This document shows, in pieces, positions 8,194 through 16,195 of a stretch of DNA of 64,000 nucleotides. Where the stretch lies: contig NZ_QGGZ01000001.1 of NCBI RefSeq assembly GCF_003148825.1, forward strand, positions 930,001-994,000. The letters run 5' to 3'. The first letter of the stretch is position 1. Each line of letters opens with the position of its first letter. Below the pieces are notes generated by a model. It was not told the DNA's origin and did not search any database. It was given only the letters and a program-made list of their open reading frames with translations. This DNA comes from Streptomyces sp. CG 926. Lineage in GTDB: Bacteria > Actinomycetota > Actinomycetes > Streptomycetales > Streptomycetaceae. The translations under genes and the position numbers were made by a program.

Positions 8194-10470
8194 TCATTCG
8201 ACGCGGGGCTCCGTGCGCTGCCAGAACGCTCGGGAGAGCACTCTCTGGTGATGCTTGAAGCGTTCCTTGCGCAAGGCATCGGTGAAGCTCCGGCCCCTAC
8301 TTGCGGTGGCTGCCGAAACCAGCGCGGCCGCGTTGGCGGAGAGCCCGGCCGCCTCCAGCGCCAGCACCAGCACGACCTGATAGGGCTCCTGTCTGGCCGC
8401 CGCAGTCGTGGTCATGATGCGGTTGCCCACTGCCTCGTGCTCCGCGCCGGTGGCCCCACCGAGCCGTTCCAACTGCTTGAGGAGAAGCACGATCTCCTCC
8501 GCATCCCGGTAAACCAGCGCCTGCAGCAGACACGTCAGCTCCGCGTGCAGCCCCGCAGCTCCCAGGGCGAGCACAAGCGGTGCCATTCCGGCGGGCGGAC
8601 CGCTCTGCGCTTGGGCCAAGAGAAAGGGACTGCCGGTGAAAGCGGACCCGGCCTGGTTCAGGTGGATCAGGAACCAGGCCGCATGGCCGGTGGGCCTGCC
8701 ACGAACGGTGCACGTGAAGACAGTCCGTGCGTACTCCGTCAGCCCGTTCCTCTCCAGACCGGCGACCACCGCTGCGGCTTCTTTGTAGCCGGCGGTCCGG
8801 GCCGCCCTTTCCAGCAGGACCGTCGCGCCGGGGTGGGTGCGGTCCAAGCCGTACAAGAGCTGCGAGAGGTCCGCGGGAGGCACGCTCTGCAAGGCGGTGA
8901 TCAGTGCTTCCGAAGCCTGCTGGTGACGGCCCATGGCGTGCATGTCCGTGATCAGCACCCGGGTGTCGGCCGTTGGACGGGAGGCGATGGCATGGTTGAC
9001 GACGGCGGTCGCGACATGATGCTTGTCCATGGCCTGCAGTGCCGAGACGAGAGCCAGCAGATGCTCGATTGTCTGGTTCTGCGTCGCGCTGAACACGGTC
9101 TCGGCATCGCTGTACAACCCTGCACGCGAGAGGGCCTCAGCCAGGGCAGCCACGTCGTACGCGGACCGACGGGTCGCGGCCGCAGTGTGCAGCACGCTCT
9201 TGACGGGGTGCATCCCCGCCTCCGTAAGGGAGCAGCTCAGGGTCACGATGTCGTGCACCGTGCGTTCGACGGCGACCGCTTCTATGGCGGAGACGACCGT
9301 CACGTCCAGCCCTGTGCCGGCCAGCCAGGTGAGCATGGGCACCACGTCGGGCAGCGGCCTGGTGGCGCAGGCGGCACCGAGGAGCGTCGCGGCCTGCTCC
9401 CGTAAGCCGCTCGCATGCAGGCTGCGGACCAGTAAGGCTATGTCGCGCGAGGTGTGCAGCTGCACCGAGGCACGAAGTAACTGGACCAGGTGTTCTTCCA
9501 GGCCCGCGTGGTGCAGGCTCACGATCAGCGCGCAGGTCTCCTCCACCGAACGCGTCATGACCATTGCGGGCAAGGCGGCCTCGGCGTGTGCGTGCAAGCC
9601 GGCGCTCTGCAGGCCCGCCAGTAGCACGGCGACCTCCTGGACCTCCCGGGAACGGCTGACCGAGGCCACCAGTTCGCTCGCCATCGCCCGCTGGGTCCGT
9701 GATTCGAGATCGGCGACGACCGTGATCAATTCGGCCACCGAGGCGCTGCGGTCGGTCTCTTCCAGTAGGGCCATCAACGAGATCCGGCCGACTGGATGCG
9801 CCTCCAGGTCCTGGGCCTGTTCCAGCTGGGTTTCCAGGTGATGGCACTGCTCCTCGGCCGCGATCAGTTCCGCGCGGGCAACGGCCAGTGCCTCCCGGAG
9901 GTAGCCCACCTGCTGCCCGAGATCGCGGCACTCGTTCTCGAGCTCGTCGAACTCACCCTGCCACAGCTCGAGGTCGCTCCGGCGGGCGAGCCGCTGGCCT
10001 TCAAGGTCCACTTGGAGCTGTCGGCAGCGCCCCTGGGCCTCGGCCAGGCGCTGGGTGCGGTCCATCAGCGCTTCTTCCAGGGCACGCTGGCGGGTCCGTA
10101 TGCGGCGGGTCTCTTCATCCGCCTCGGCCAGCCGATCCTGCAGAGTCTGTTTCTCGCTGTCGCTGCGGTGACACTTCAGCGCCTTCCAATGCAGGGAGCG
10201 CAGACCCGTCTCGGCTTCGAACGTGACCGGCGAATCCACCTCGCGCAGATCGGCAAGCACCCCGGCGACGAAGTCCCACGGGGGGACGCGCTCTCCACCC
10301 AGATAGCGGGTGACGGTGCTGGGGTCCATGTGCCGGCGTGCCGCATAGCGGCGGACGCTGACGCCCAGCGCGAGGAACACGCCGCGGAGGTCCTCGGCAA
10401 AGACCCGCTTCTCGGGCGGAAGGCCTTCCTTCAGAGGTGACAGACGAGCTGGTTGTGCCGTGCGCTCCAT
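8194..10470 (-). CDS. HTH / coiled-coil / tandem helical-repeat protein
   Basis: A 758-residue soluble protein in three parts. Residues about 25-75 form an XRE-like helix-turn-helix (DLRGVFLALGVSVRRYAARR, then DPSTVTRYLGGERVPP). Residues about 105-225 are a long Glu/Arg/Leu-rich coiled coil. Residues about 250-735 are about 15 imperfect repeats of 31-36 residues with the pattern 'small-acidic-hydrophobic, LL..L..AGL, ..A..LL..A', for example VAVLLAGLQSAGLHAHAEAA and VVLVLALEAAGLSANAAAL. They resemble PPR/TPR-like two-helix repeats. No enzymatic motif is visible. It could be a DNA-binding scaffold or sensor. It is transcribed away from a small membrane-protein gene, and similar long HTH proteins occur in other streptomycetes. 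Confidence 0.8.
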   Translation of the reverse strand: MERTAQPARLSPLKEGLPPEKRVFAEDLRGVFLALGVSVRRYAARRHMDPSTVTRYLGGERVPPWDFVAGVLADLREVDSPVTFEAETGLRSLHWKALKCHRSDSEKQTLQDRLAEADEETRRIRTRQRALEEALMDRTQRLAEAQGRCRQLQVDLEGQRLARRSDLELWQGEFDELENECRDLGQQVGYLREALAVARAELIAAEEQCHHLETQLEQAQDLEAHPVGRISLMALLEETDRSASVAELITVVADLESRTQRAMASELVASVSRSREVQEVAVLLAGLQSAGLHAHAEAALPAMVMTRSVEETCALIVSLHHAGLEEHLVQLLRASVQLHTSRDIALLVRSLHASGLREQAATLLGAACATRPLPDVVPMLTWLAGTGLDVTVVSAIEAVAVERTVHDIVTLSCSLTEAGMHPVKSVLHTAAATRRSAYDVAALAEALSRAGLYSDAETVFSATQNQTIEHLLALVSALQAMDKHHVATAVVNHAIASRPTADTRVLITDMHAMGRHQQASEALITALQSVPPADLSQLLYGLDRTHPGATVLLERAARTAGYKEAAAVVAGLERNGLTEYARTVFTCTVRGRPTGHAAWFLIHLNQAGSAFTGSPFLLAQAQSGPPAGMAPLVLALGAAGLHAELTCLLQALVYRDAEEIVLLLKQLERLGGATGAEHEAVGNRIMTTTAAARQEPYQVVLVLALEAAGLSANAAALVSAATASRGRSFTDALRKERFKHHQRVLSRAFWQRTEPRVE

Positions 10471-10703
10471 GTTTCAACAACCTCGCCGCAGACGCTGCCG
10501 ATCCGATCGAACGTCCAGTATCCCGGCTGGGACCCGACTGCGGCCGCTGCACGTGTTGCCGCTGCGGACGGCAACACCCCCGCCCCCGGCGAGGGGGTGC
10601 CGTCTGCACCGGCAACACCCAACGCCGCCGTCCCAAGTCCTGGCTCGCTCAAGATGGAATGAGCGGCTCGAAGGAGCCCTGTCCAGGTAGGAGACACAGA
10701 CAC

Positions 10704-10892
10704 ATGGAACGGCTCGACGACGGCGCCGGAGAGCGCAAGTCACCGCAACCCGCCGCACCGTGCCCCCCGCACCGGCGGCAACGGTTCAACCGGCTGGTGC
10801 GCCGACTGCTGCTCCAGTCACTGCTGGGCGCCGCCGGTGCCGCGGGCGCCACACTGATCACCTGGCTGCTCGCCTGGCTCCAGTCGCTCTGA
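10704..10892 (+). CDS. Small single-span membrane protein (62 aa)
   Basis: The ATG at 10704 is preceded by GTAGGAG with a 9-10 nt gap. The protein has a polar Pro/Arg-rich first half (MERLDDGAGERKSPQP), then basic RRQRFNRLVRRLLLQ leading into a hydrophobic Ala/Gly/Leu helix ending in WLLAWLQSL. It is too short and compositionally simple for a family call. It is divergent from the helical-repeat gene, separated by 233 bp that must contain both promoters. Confidence 0.5.
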   Translation: MERLDDGAGERKSPQPAAPCPPHRRQRFNRLVRRLLLQSLLGAAGAAGATLITWLLAWLQSL

Positions 10893-11260
10893 CGAAGGCT
10901 TGGAATTCGCGAGCTCACCGAAGAGCTCGGCCTGGACACGACGGCGGCCGAGGGTGGGGACCTCATGTGGGTCGTCGACCAGCGTGTGACCCGCCCGGGT
11001 CCGACCCCGCCGCCGCGCAAGCGCCACCTGATCTACCGCTTCCACATCAGCCCCGACATCCGCGAGACCCTCGCCGAACAGGAGCTGGACGAGCTCCCCG
11101 ACGCCAGCCACGAAGTCGGCGTCATCGAGTGGATCGACTACCGAAAGACCGCCGAGCTGCCTATCTTCCCGCCCATCGGCCCCGCCCTCGCCGATCCACA
11201 CGCCCCGTCACCAACACGGCCCCATACGCCGTCACCGACACGAACTACACCTGGGTGTAG
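10893..11260 (+). pseudogene. Truncated, frameshifted Nudix hydrolase
   Basis: The frame opens at 10893 right after a stop and reads IRELTEELGLDTTAAEGG, which is the second half of a Nudix box (RE-x-x-EE-x-G). Everything upstream, including the GX5E part of the box, is missing. The reading continues to ELPIFPPIGPALAD and then loses sense. The typical C-terminus (PVTNTAPYAVTDTNYTWV, stop at 11260) continues in another frame, so there is also a frameshift near 11195-11215. Confidence 0.75.
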
Positions 11261-11619
11261 CGCTCGGATGCATCGACTTGGGGCCGGCCCCACGCATCAA
11301 CCGACCCACCGCAACAGAACTTGTGCTATCAGGCGTGACGGTTTGCGGGTGGCTGCGCTGGGGGAGGGCGGCGGGACGATGTGCAGCCGGTGGCTCTTTT
11401 TACCGGTGGTCGAACGGGAGCCGGCGGCGGTGGCTCGGCGGGCGTCGGCCAGGCGCTGCCGGTCGGCCGGGGTGAGTAGTGGGAAGGCCGCGCGGCTCGA
11501 TCTGGGCGAGCCGTCGTGCCCGTGGCTGCTGCCCGGGCCGGCGCCGACCTGACCGTCGGGGGCCCGATGGGGCTCCGCGCATTCACCGATTGCCCGGCCG
11601 GCGTTCTCCGCGATCCGCC
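11261..11619. other. Gene-free scar between pseudogenes
   Basis: About 360 bp of degenerate sequence. The minus strand reads LTPADRQRLADARRATAAG, which could be a transposase or HTH relic, but it has no start, no continuity and no partner sequence. Confidence 0.35.
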
Positions 11620-11751
11620 TCACCCGTCGCCAAAGCCCCCTACCGGCGCCGCCGCGACAACCAAGCAGAATGGCACGCCGCCGCCCGGCCCAACCTCTTC
11701 TACCGCATGATCGGCCAGCTCTACCGCTGCCTCCAGCAGGACCAGCAATAA
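11620..11751 (+). pseudogene. IS110-family transposase C-terminal fragment
   Basis: The plus frame ends with YRRRRDNQAEWHAAARPN, then LFYRMIGQLYRCLQ and a stop at 11751. This is the typical tail of an IS110-type transposase, in which a 'tyr-RRRRD...WH-AA-RNLFNRMIG-LH-CL' segment precedes the stop. No other part of the enzyme precedes it. Confidence 0.6.
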
Positions 11752-11801
11752 CGAGGAGCCGGCCTTTCCAGCCCACCTTCCGAGATGGGCACAGCGGCCA
11801 C

Positions 11802-12236
11802 CTAGCCAGAGACCGCTTGCTGATCCGGGGACCGCACCCAGGGGGCGAAGCGTTGATCCGAGCCTGCACCCTCGCGCCAGTACCGCAGGACGGATTCCTG
11901 GACAACATCGAACCGCTCAGCTGCGATCAGGCACGAGATCGGCTCCTGCCCGCCCGCGTCGGCCTCAAAGGCGATGACGACGGGCGGCGTTTCGCCGACC
12001 TGACGCGTGACTCTGAGGAGCTCGTCCGCCGTCGGTGCACGGAAGGTCGGATCGTAGAACGCGGACGGGCAGGAGACGAAGAACGGATCGCCGAAGACCA
12101 GTTCCAGGCCGTGGTGGTAAGCCAGGTCGTGGCCGGCAGCAAGTCTGAACTCCCCACCGTCCCAGGCGACCACGTCCCAGTCCCACCAGTTCCCCTCAGG
12201 GAGCCGGATCGCAGCATGCGTTTCTTCGATGTCCAC
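11802..12236 (-). CDS. Hypothetical protein (144 aa)
   Basis: The GTG at 12236 is preceded on the minus strand by AAGGGG about 6 nt upstream. The product is an acidic soluble protein with several Trp (LPEGNWWDWDVVAWDGG), a central LELVFGDPFFVSCPSAFYDP segment and LIAAERFDVVQESVLRYW near the C-terminus. No signal peptide, membrane span or known motif is seen. The size and acidic, aromatic-rich texture recall immunity proteins or SUKH-like orphans of accessory regions, but this is only an analogy. Neighbours are transposase debris, so it is a likely transferred gene. Confidence 0.55.
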   Translation of the reverse strand: MDIEETHAAIRLPEGNWWDWDVVAWDGGEFRLAAGHDLAYHHGLELVFGDPFFVSCPSAFYDPTFRAPTADELLRVTRQVGETPPVVIAFEADAGGQEPISCLIAAERFDVVQESVLRYWREGAGSDQRFAPWVRSPDQQAVSG

Positions 12237-13078
12237 CCGCGCCCCTTCGCTCGTTCGAACAGATCGACAGGCTACACAGCGGCTTTGACCGTGCGACTTG
12301 ACGAGTGAGGGCCCTGAGGTGTCTACGACGGACGGTACGGCCTCCCCAGGACCGCAGTCTTGAGGCGCAGCTGCTCCTGTGGCCGGCGCGGGATGGCCGA
12401 GTACCCGCTCGACTGCACCACCCTGCCCCACGACAAGCCGCTGTACGAGGCGGACATCGACCTGTCCGGGCCGATCTCGGACTGCGGCGCCCACCTGTCG
12501 GTGATCCAGGACGCCGCCGTCCCCCTCCCTACGGAGCTCAACGAGCCCGGGTCGGCCAGGACGCGACGGACGAACTCGCCGCCCAACGGGTACCGATCCA
12601 GCAGATCGCGACCGGACTCGGCACCGGCAAGGCCGCCGCCCGCACCTACCTCAACAGCTACCTCGGACACTGAACCGTGCAGTGGGTCGACAACGGCCCG
12701 CTACGGGGCCATCTCTGCGCGTACAGGGAACGTTCGAGATGCGGACGTGGGAGGCGGTGACGGAGCAGGCCGTGGCGGCGCAGAGGGGGCGGGGGTGGGG
12801 CCGGGCGAAGACCCTGGCGCGGCTAAGGGAAGGGCGGGAGCGGTGACCGGCACCGAGGCGGTCGGGGCCGGAGTTCCCGAGGCCTCAGCGGCAGTGCTGC
12901 CGAGTAAGACGGTCGCGATGCTGAGAGCGAGTGTGGTTAAGCATCTGGATCTCAAAGGACGTGCTTTCTGAGCTAGGTCATAGCGCGCCAAGGCGGGAGG
13001 CAATGGTGCGTCAGTTCGAAGAGGGGGCAGGCTATGCAGCACTTTGAAAGATCGTCAACGAGGTTGAGATGAGGGCTG
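12237..13078. other. Degenerate accessory DNA, no sure gene
   Basis: The plus strand near 12550-12672 reads an HTH-like tail (LAAQRVPIQQIATGLGTGKA, stop at 12673) without a sensible start. The minus strand from about 12960 to 12701 reads a signal-peptide-like segment (LTTLALSIATVLLGSTAAEA) followed by a Pro/Ala-rich tail, preceded by a possible promoter (TTGACG, 18 nt, TAGCCT near 13028-13057). It has no good start codon, so I treat it as a remnant of a secreted-protein gene. Confidence 0.35.
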
Positions 13079-13273
13079 ATGACCATCAATCTGACTCGAT
13101 TCGGCGCAGCTGCCGCGCTTACCCTGGCTCTGTCGGCCGCGACCGGTGGCGCCTTAGCTGTGCCGGCCCGATGCGCGGCTTTCGCTGGATCGACCGCAGG
13201 GCGCGAATCGTCGACTCGTCGGAGATCCCTGTGGTCGTCGGCCATTCAACGCCGGAGCCCGCGAGGTCGCTGA
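13079..13273 (+). pseudogene. Signal-peptide fragment of a secreted protein
   Basis: The ATG at 13079 begins MTINLTRFGAAAALTLALSA and ends a clear Sec signal at ATGGALA. After about residue 28 the reading turns into Arg/Ser-rich nonsense that is antisense to another gene fragment. The original mature domain has been replaced by rearranged DNA. Confidence 0.4.
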
Positions 13274-13451
13274 CGAAGACAATCTCCACCGCCAGGAGAG
13301 TACGTGCCCAGCCCACCGGAGGCAGCGGAACGTCGGGGGTGACGGGCGCCGATATGGCTTCGAGCTGTTTGACTCGCCGATCGATCGCCTCCTCGTCAGC
13401 GTCCCAGTCGGGAAGGGAGCCAGCAGCGACGAACGGGAAAGGCCGCCAGTT
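13119..13451 (-). pseudogene. Truncated hypothetical gene in a chimeric frame
   Basis: The minus-strand frame reads a coherent protein segment: DWDADEEAIDRRVKQLEAI, then GWARTLLAVEIVFVSDLAGS and STIRALRSIQRK. Upstream in the same frame it is fused to an IS110 transposase tail (from 13502), and downstream after about 13175 it runs into unrelated Arg-rich sequence. Both ends are therefore junctions. The family is unknown; the core looks like a real globular protein. Confidence 0.45.
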
Positions 13452-13570
13452 CGTCGAACCGTTGAACGGGTTGCGCTGTGCGGCAGCGTGCCAGTCAGCG
13501 TGACATCGCGTCGCCGCCGGTAGTGGGCTTTGGCGCCGGGCGAGGCGGTGATCGCGGAGAACGCCCAGAG
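13452..13570 (-). pseudogene. IS110-family transposase tail, minus strand
   Basis: The minus strand reads WAFSAITASPGAKAHYRRRRD, then after a one-base frame change HADWHAAAQRNPFNGSTNW. This is an IS110 C-terminal segment. It faces away from the plus-strand IS110 piece at 13580-13711. Confidence 0.6.
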
Positions 13571-13579
13571 ACATCCGGC

Positions 13580-13711
13580 GTGGTTGAGCAGCTCGGCGCC
13601 CGGGTGCTCGCCGAGATCGGAGACGACCGACGGCGATTCGCCGACGCCCGCGGGCTGAAGGCTTACGCCGGCGCCTCGCCCATCACCCGGGCCTCCGGCA
13701 AGAAGAACGCC
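13580..13711 (+). pseudogene. IS110-family transposase central fragment, plus strand
   Basis: The plus strand reads VVEQLGARVLAEIGDDRRRF, then ADARGLKAYAGASPITRASG. This is the conserved helix-hairpin-helix-containing segment of IS110 transposases. In an intact enzyme it is followed by the segment found inverted at 13452-13570, so the element has been scrambled. Confidence 0.7.
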
Positions 13712-13727
13712 CGTCATCACGTGCATC

Positions 13728-13760
13728 TTGGTCGGAGCACATGATCAGACGAAGGCCGCC
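13728..13760 (+). repeat. Subterminal IS repeat, copy 2
   Basis: TTGGTCGGAGCACA then GACGAAGG, matching 6419-6450 with four scattered substitutions over the first 29 bases. Confidence 0.6.
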
Positions 13761-13837
13761 CCCACGTCCGGGGATTCTCCATGTGAGCGACGTAGTTCGA
13801 GGCGCCCTTCGAGGGGACCCGAACCTCGAGCGAGTCC

Positions 13838-14083
13838 CTACCAGCCCATGTTCTTGGCCACTTCGCCCTGGGCTGCGGCGATCTCTTCACTGGTGGACTC
13901 GACGATGTCCACCTCCTCCAGGCGTGCCAGCAGGTCTGCGAGAGCCTGCTTCTGAGCCGGGTGCGTGATCGGTACAGCGTTCAGGTCGGTGCTCATCAGC
14001 CAGTCGAACAGCACGATCGCGTCAGCACGCCACAGGCGGAGATCGACGGTCGGTGTAGAACCCCAGGGGAACCCAGTTTCCAT
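13838..14083 (-). CDS. Small hypothetical protein (81 aa)
   Basis: The ATG at 14083 begins METGFPWGSTPTVDLRLW. The product is acidic and helical, with WRADAIVLFDWLMSTDLNAV and QALADLLARLEEVDIVES segments and no signal or membrane helix. It appears intact, unlike its surroundings. The ribosome site is weak. It lies between a subterminal IS repeat and an IS outer end, so it may be IS cargo or a small gene captured beside a relic. I do not recognise a family. Confidence 0.55.
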   Translation of the reverse strand: METGFPWGSTPTVDLRLWRADAIVLFDWLMSTDLNAVPITHPAQKQALADLLARLEEVDIVESTSEEIAAAQGEVAKNMGW

Positions 14084-14384
14084 GTGAGCATCTTGCCAGG
14101 TCACAGCGCTGTGATGCATCGCAGATCAACGGTCACGCGGCTGCCTGCCCAACCTTCGGCGTCGACGACGCCGAAAGATAAAGAACAAGCTAGGCCGTCT
14201 CGGGGCACTGTCGAAGCGCTGCCGTGGGGCGGGGACACGGCGGAGTGTCCCGCAGGACGAGGCGCGACCACCGGGTACAACCGAGACGAACCAGCACGCG
14301 CCGAGCCGAGGAGACACTCCGCCGGGGCACCGCCGCACACCGAAGCGATCCCCGGCGGAGCCACCGGGTACGCGCAGCCGAACC
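14084..14384. other. Non-coding stretch with solo IS end
   Basis: No gene is seen. Positions 14177-14196 carry GATAAAGAACAAGCTAGGCC, the same outer end as the IS right end at 6815 (two mismatches over 17 bp), in the same orientation relative to the subterminal repeat at 13728. Confidence 0.45.
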
Positions 14385-14430
14385 CAGCCCCGCCGGCGAT
14401 CGAGGCGCGGGGCCCGGGGCAGCGCCCCGG
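14385..14430. repeat. Streptomyces-type dispersed palindromic repeat, likely terminator
   Basis: CAGCCCCGCCGGCGATCGAG followed by GCGCGGGGCCCGGGGCAGCG and CCCCGG. From memory this motif recurs hundreds of times in streptomycete intergenic DNA. It contains a GGGGC/GCCCC stem and lies just downstream of ridA on the minus strand, where it probably ends the catabolic operon. Confidence 0.6.
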
Positions 14431-14452
14431 CACCACCGCCCCGGCGGCCCGG

Positions 14453-14851
14453 CTACGGCAGGACCGCCACCCCGTCCAGTTCGACCAGCGCCGCCTCGTC
14501 CCAGAGCCGCACCACGCCGATGACGGCCATCGCCGGATAGTCGCGGCCCGCCAACCTGCGCCAGATACCGCCCAGTTCGGCCGCGTGGGTCCGGTACGCC
14601 GCCACATCCACCGCGTACACCGTCACCCGCGCCAGCTCCGCCGGCGTGCCCCCCGCCGCGGCGAGGGCTGCCAGAAGGTTGGCGAGGGCGGTCTCGAACT
14701 GCTCCGGCAGGCTCTCGCCGACCACCTTGCCCGCGCCGTCCAACGCGGTCTGGCCCGCCAGGAACACCAGCCGGCTTCCGGTCGCCGCGACCGCGTGCGA
14801 GAAGCCCGTCGCGGGCGACAGCTCCGCCGGGTTGATCCGGTCCAGGCTCAT
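14453..14851 (-). CDS. RidA family protein (enamine/imine deaminase-like)
   Basis: A 132-residue YjgF/YER057c/UK114-family protein. The family's central features are visible: the hydrophobic VFLAGQTALDGAGKVVG strand-turn, the LANLLAALAAAGGT helix, and a basic/aromatic late strand (PAMAVIGVVRLWDEAALVE). RidA proteins deaminate reactive enamines or imines; in 2-aminobenzoyl-CoA clusters a RidA-type protein could handle the imine formed after dearomatisation. Its ATG overlaps the TGA of the acyl-CoA dehydrogenase gene in an ATGA arrangement, so translation is coupled. Confidence 0.88.
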   Translation of the reverse strand: MSLDRINPAELSPATGFSHAVAATGSRLVFLAGQTALDGAGKVVGESLPEQFETALANLLAALAAAGGTPAELARVTVYAVDVAAYRTHAAELGGIWRRLAGRDYPAMAVIGVVRLWDEAALVELDGVAVLP

Positions 14852-16050
14852 CGCGCCGTCACCCCCGCCATCCCCGCCGCGCCCGCGGCTCCCGCGGCCC
14901 CCGCGTACAACTCCTTCGCGATGATCGTGCGCTGCACCTCGCTCGCCCCCTCGTAGATCCGCGGTGCCCGTACCTCCCGGTAGAGGTGTTCGAGCAGGTG
15001 GCCGCGCTGGAGGGCGACCGCGCCGTGCAGTTGGACCGCGTGGTCCACCACGTACTGGGCCGTCTCCGTGGCCAGCAGCTTCGCCATCGCCGCCCGGCGC
15101 GGTACGTCCCCCGCGCCACGGTCGTAGGCTCCGGCCGCCGCGTACACCAGCAGCCGGGCCGCCTCCGTACGGGTGGCCATCTCGGCCACCCGGTGCGCCA
15201 CCGCCTGGAGGTCGCTCAGCGTTCCGCCGAAGGCGGTCCGGTCCGCCGTGTACGCGAGCGTCGCGTCCAGCGCGGCCCGGGCCATGCCCACCGCGAAGGC
15301 GCCGACGCTCGGCCGGAAGAGGTTCAGGGTGTCCATCGCGACGCGGAACCCCCGCCCGGGTTCGCCGAGCAGGTCCCCCGGGCCGACCGGTACCCCATCG
15401 AAGGTGAGGGAGCCGATGGGGTGCGGGGAGAGCATGTCCAGGGCCGCGCCGGAGAGTCCGGGGCGGTCGGCCGGGACCAGGAACGCCGAGACCCCCTTCG
15501 CCCCCGGCCCCTCCCCCGTTCGGGCGAACACGGTGTAGAAGTCCGCCTCGGGGGCGTTGGAGATCCAGCACTTCTCACCGCTGAGCCGCCAGCCACGGCC
15601 GTCGCCATCCCCATCGCCATCGCCATCGCCATCGGCCGCCGGATCGGCGGTCGCCGCCAGGGCCAGTGCCGCCGCGTCCGAGCCCGCCCCCGGCTCGCTC
15701 AGCGCGAAGGCGGCCACCGTCCGCCCGGCGCGTACTCCCGGCAGCCAGCGCTCCCGCTGCCGCTCGCTCCCCGCGCGTAGCACCGGGTACGCCCCGAGCC
15801 CCTGCAGGGCGAGCGCCGTCTCGGCCTCCGTGCAACCGTAGGCGAGGGACTCCCGCAGCAGGCACAGTTCCAGCGCGCCCGAGGCGAACACCCGCTCCAG
15901 CAGGCCCAGCTCGCCCAACGCCGCCAGCAGCGGCCGGTTGACCCGCCCCGGTTCCCCCTTCTCGGCCAGTGGCCGCAGCCGCTCCGCCGCCAGTGCGCGC
16001 AACTGCCCGCACCACTCCTCCTGGTCCACCCCGAGCGCGAATCCGGTCAT
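14848..16050 (-). CDS. Acyl-CoA dehydrogenase family protein
   Basis: A 400-residue flavoprotein dehydrogenase. The signature FALSEPGAGSD (residues 114-124) and the C-terminal RIYEGASEVQRTIIAKEL are present; the Glu in YEG is the position of the catalytic base in short-chain enzymes. Within the middle domain a loop is expanded to about six Asp-Gly pairs (residues 139-150), encoded by a hexanucleotide repeat. The C-terminus is an Ala/Gly-rich tail. The gene is divergent from the CoA ligase gene, coupled to ridA, and probably acts in ring-product beta-oxidation. The ATG at 16050 is the only plausible start. Confidence 0.92.
   Translation of the reverse strand: MTGFALGVDQEEWCGQLRALAAERLRPLAEKGEPGRVNRPLLAALGELGLLERVFASGALELCLLRESLAYGCTEAETALALQGLGAYPVLRAGSERQRERWLPGVRAGRTVAAFALSEPGAGSDAAALALAATADPAADGDGDGDGDGDGRGWRLSGEKCWISNAPEADFYTVFARTGEGPGAKGVSAFLVPADRPGLSGAALDMLSPHPIGSLTFDGVPVGPGDLLGEPGRGFRVAMDTLNLFRPSVGAFAVGMARAALDATLAYTADRTAFGGTLSDLQAVAHRVAEMATRTEAARLLVYAAAGAYDRGAGDVPRRAAMAKLLATETAQYVVDHAVQLHGAVALQRGHLLEHLYREVRAPRIYEGASEVQRTIIAKELYAGAAGAAGAAGMAGVTAR
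15604..15633. repeat. Hexanucleotide repeat GCCATC x5 inside acyl-CoA dehydrogenase
   Basis: Five consecutive hexamers, one with a C for the first G, encode the (Asp-Gly)n loop on the minus strand. The repeat is in frame, so length changes would not disrupt the protein. Confidence 0.85.
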
Positions 16051-16080
16051 CCGAATATCCCCGCATCTATCGCGTCCTGT

Positions 16081-16107
16081 TGACTGCCGTCACCATCACG
16101 ATACGCT
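16081..16107 (+). promoter_or_regulatory. Divergent promoter with palindrome TGACTGCCGTCA
   Basis: The palindrome TGAC-N4-GTCA (16081-16092) lies between the divergent dehydrogenase and ligase genes. On the plus strand TTGACT (16080-16085), 16 nt and TACGCT form a plausible sigma-70-type promoter. On the minus strand GTGACG, 18 nt and TAGATG form another. The palindrome overlaps both -35 boxes, the usual arrangement for a repressor site. The same palindrome lies at 22778. Confidence 0.5.
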
Positions 16108-16195
16108 CCTGGAAGGACCTTCCGGCGTGGCCGGGAGAACTACCGCACGGCCGGCTCCACCCCACCCCGGACCGCTGCAAGGGGGGCGACCCGCC

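Noticed and set aside
7950-8279. Cys-rich minus-strand reading (CPVSCMRCQCP) as a zinc protein
   Set aside because: It overlaps the end of a well-supported gene and has no start signal.
8059-9405. A 448-codon open frame on the plus strand
   Set aside because: It is antisense to the helical-repeat gene and lacks protein texture; GC-rich genes often leave open opposite frames.
12323-12670. 115-codon minus-strand frame as a gene
   Set aside because: No ribosome site and no recognisable texture; it lies in rearranged DNA.
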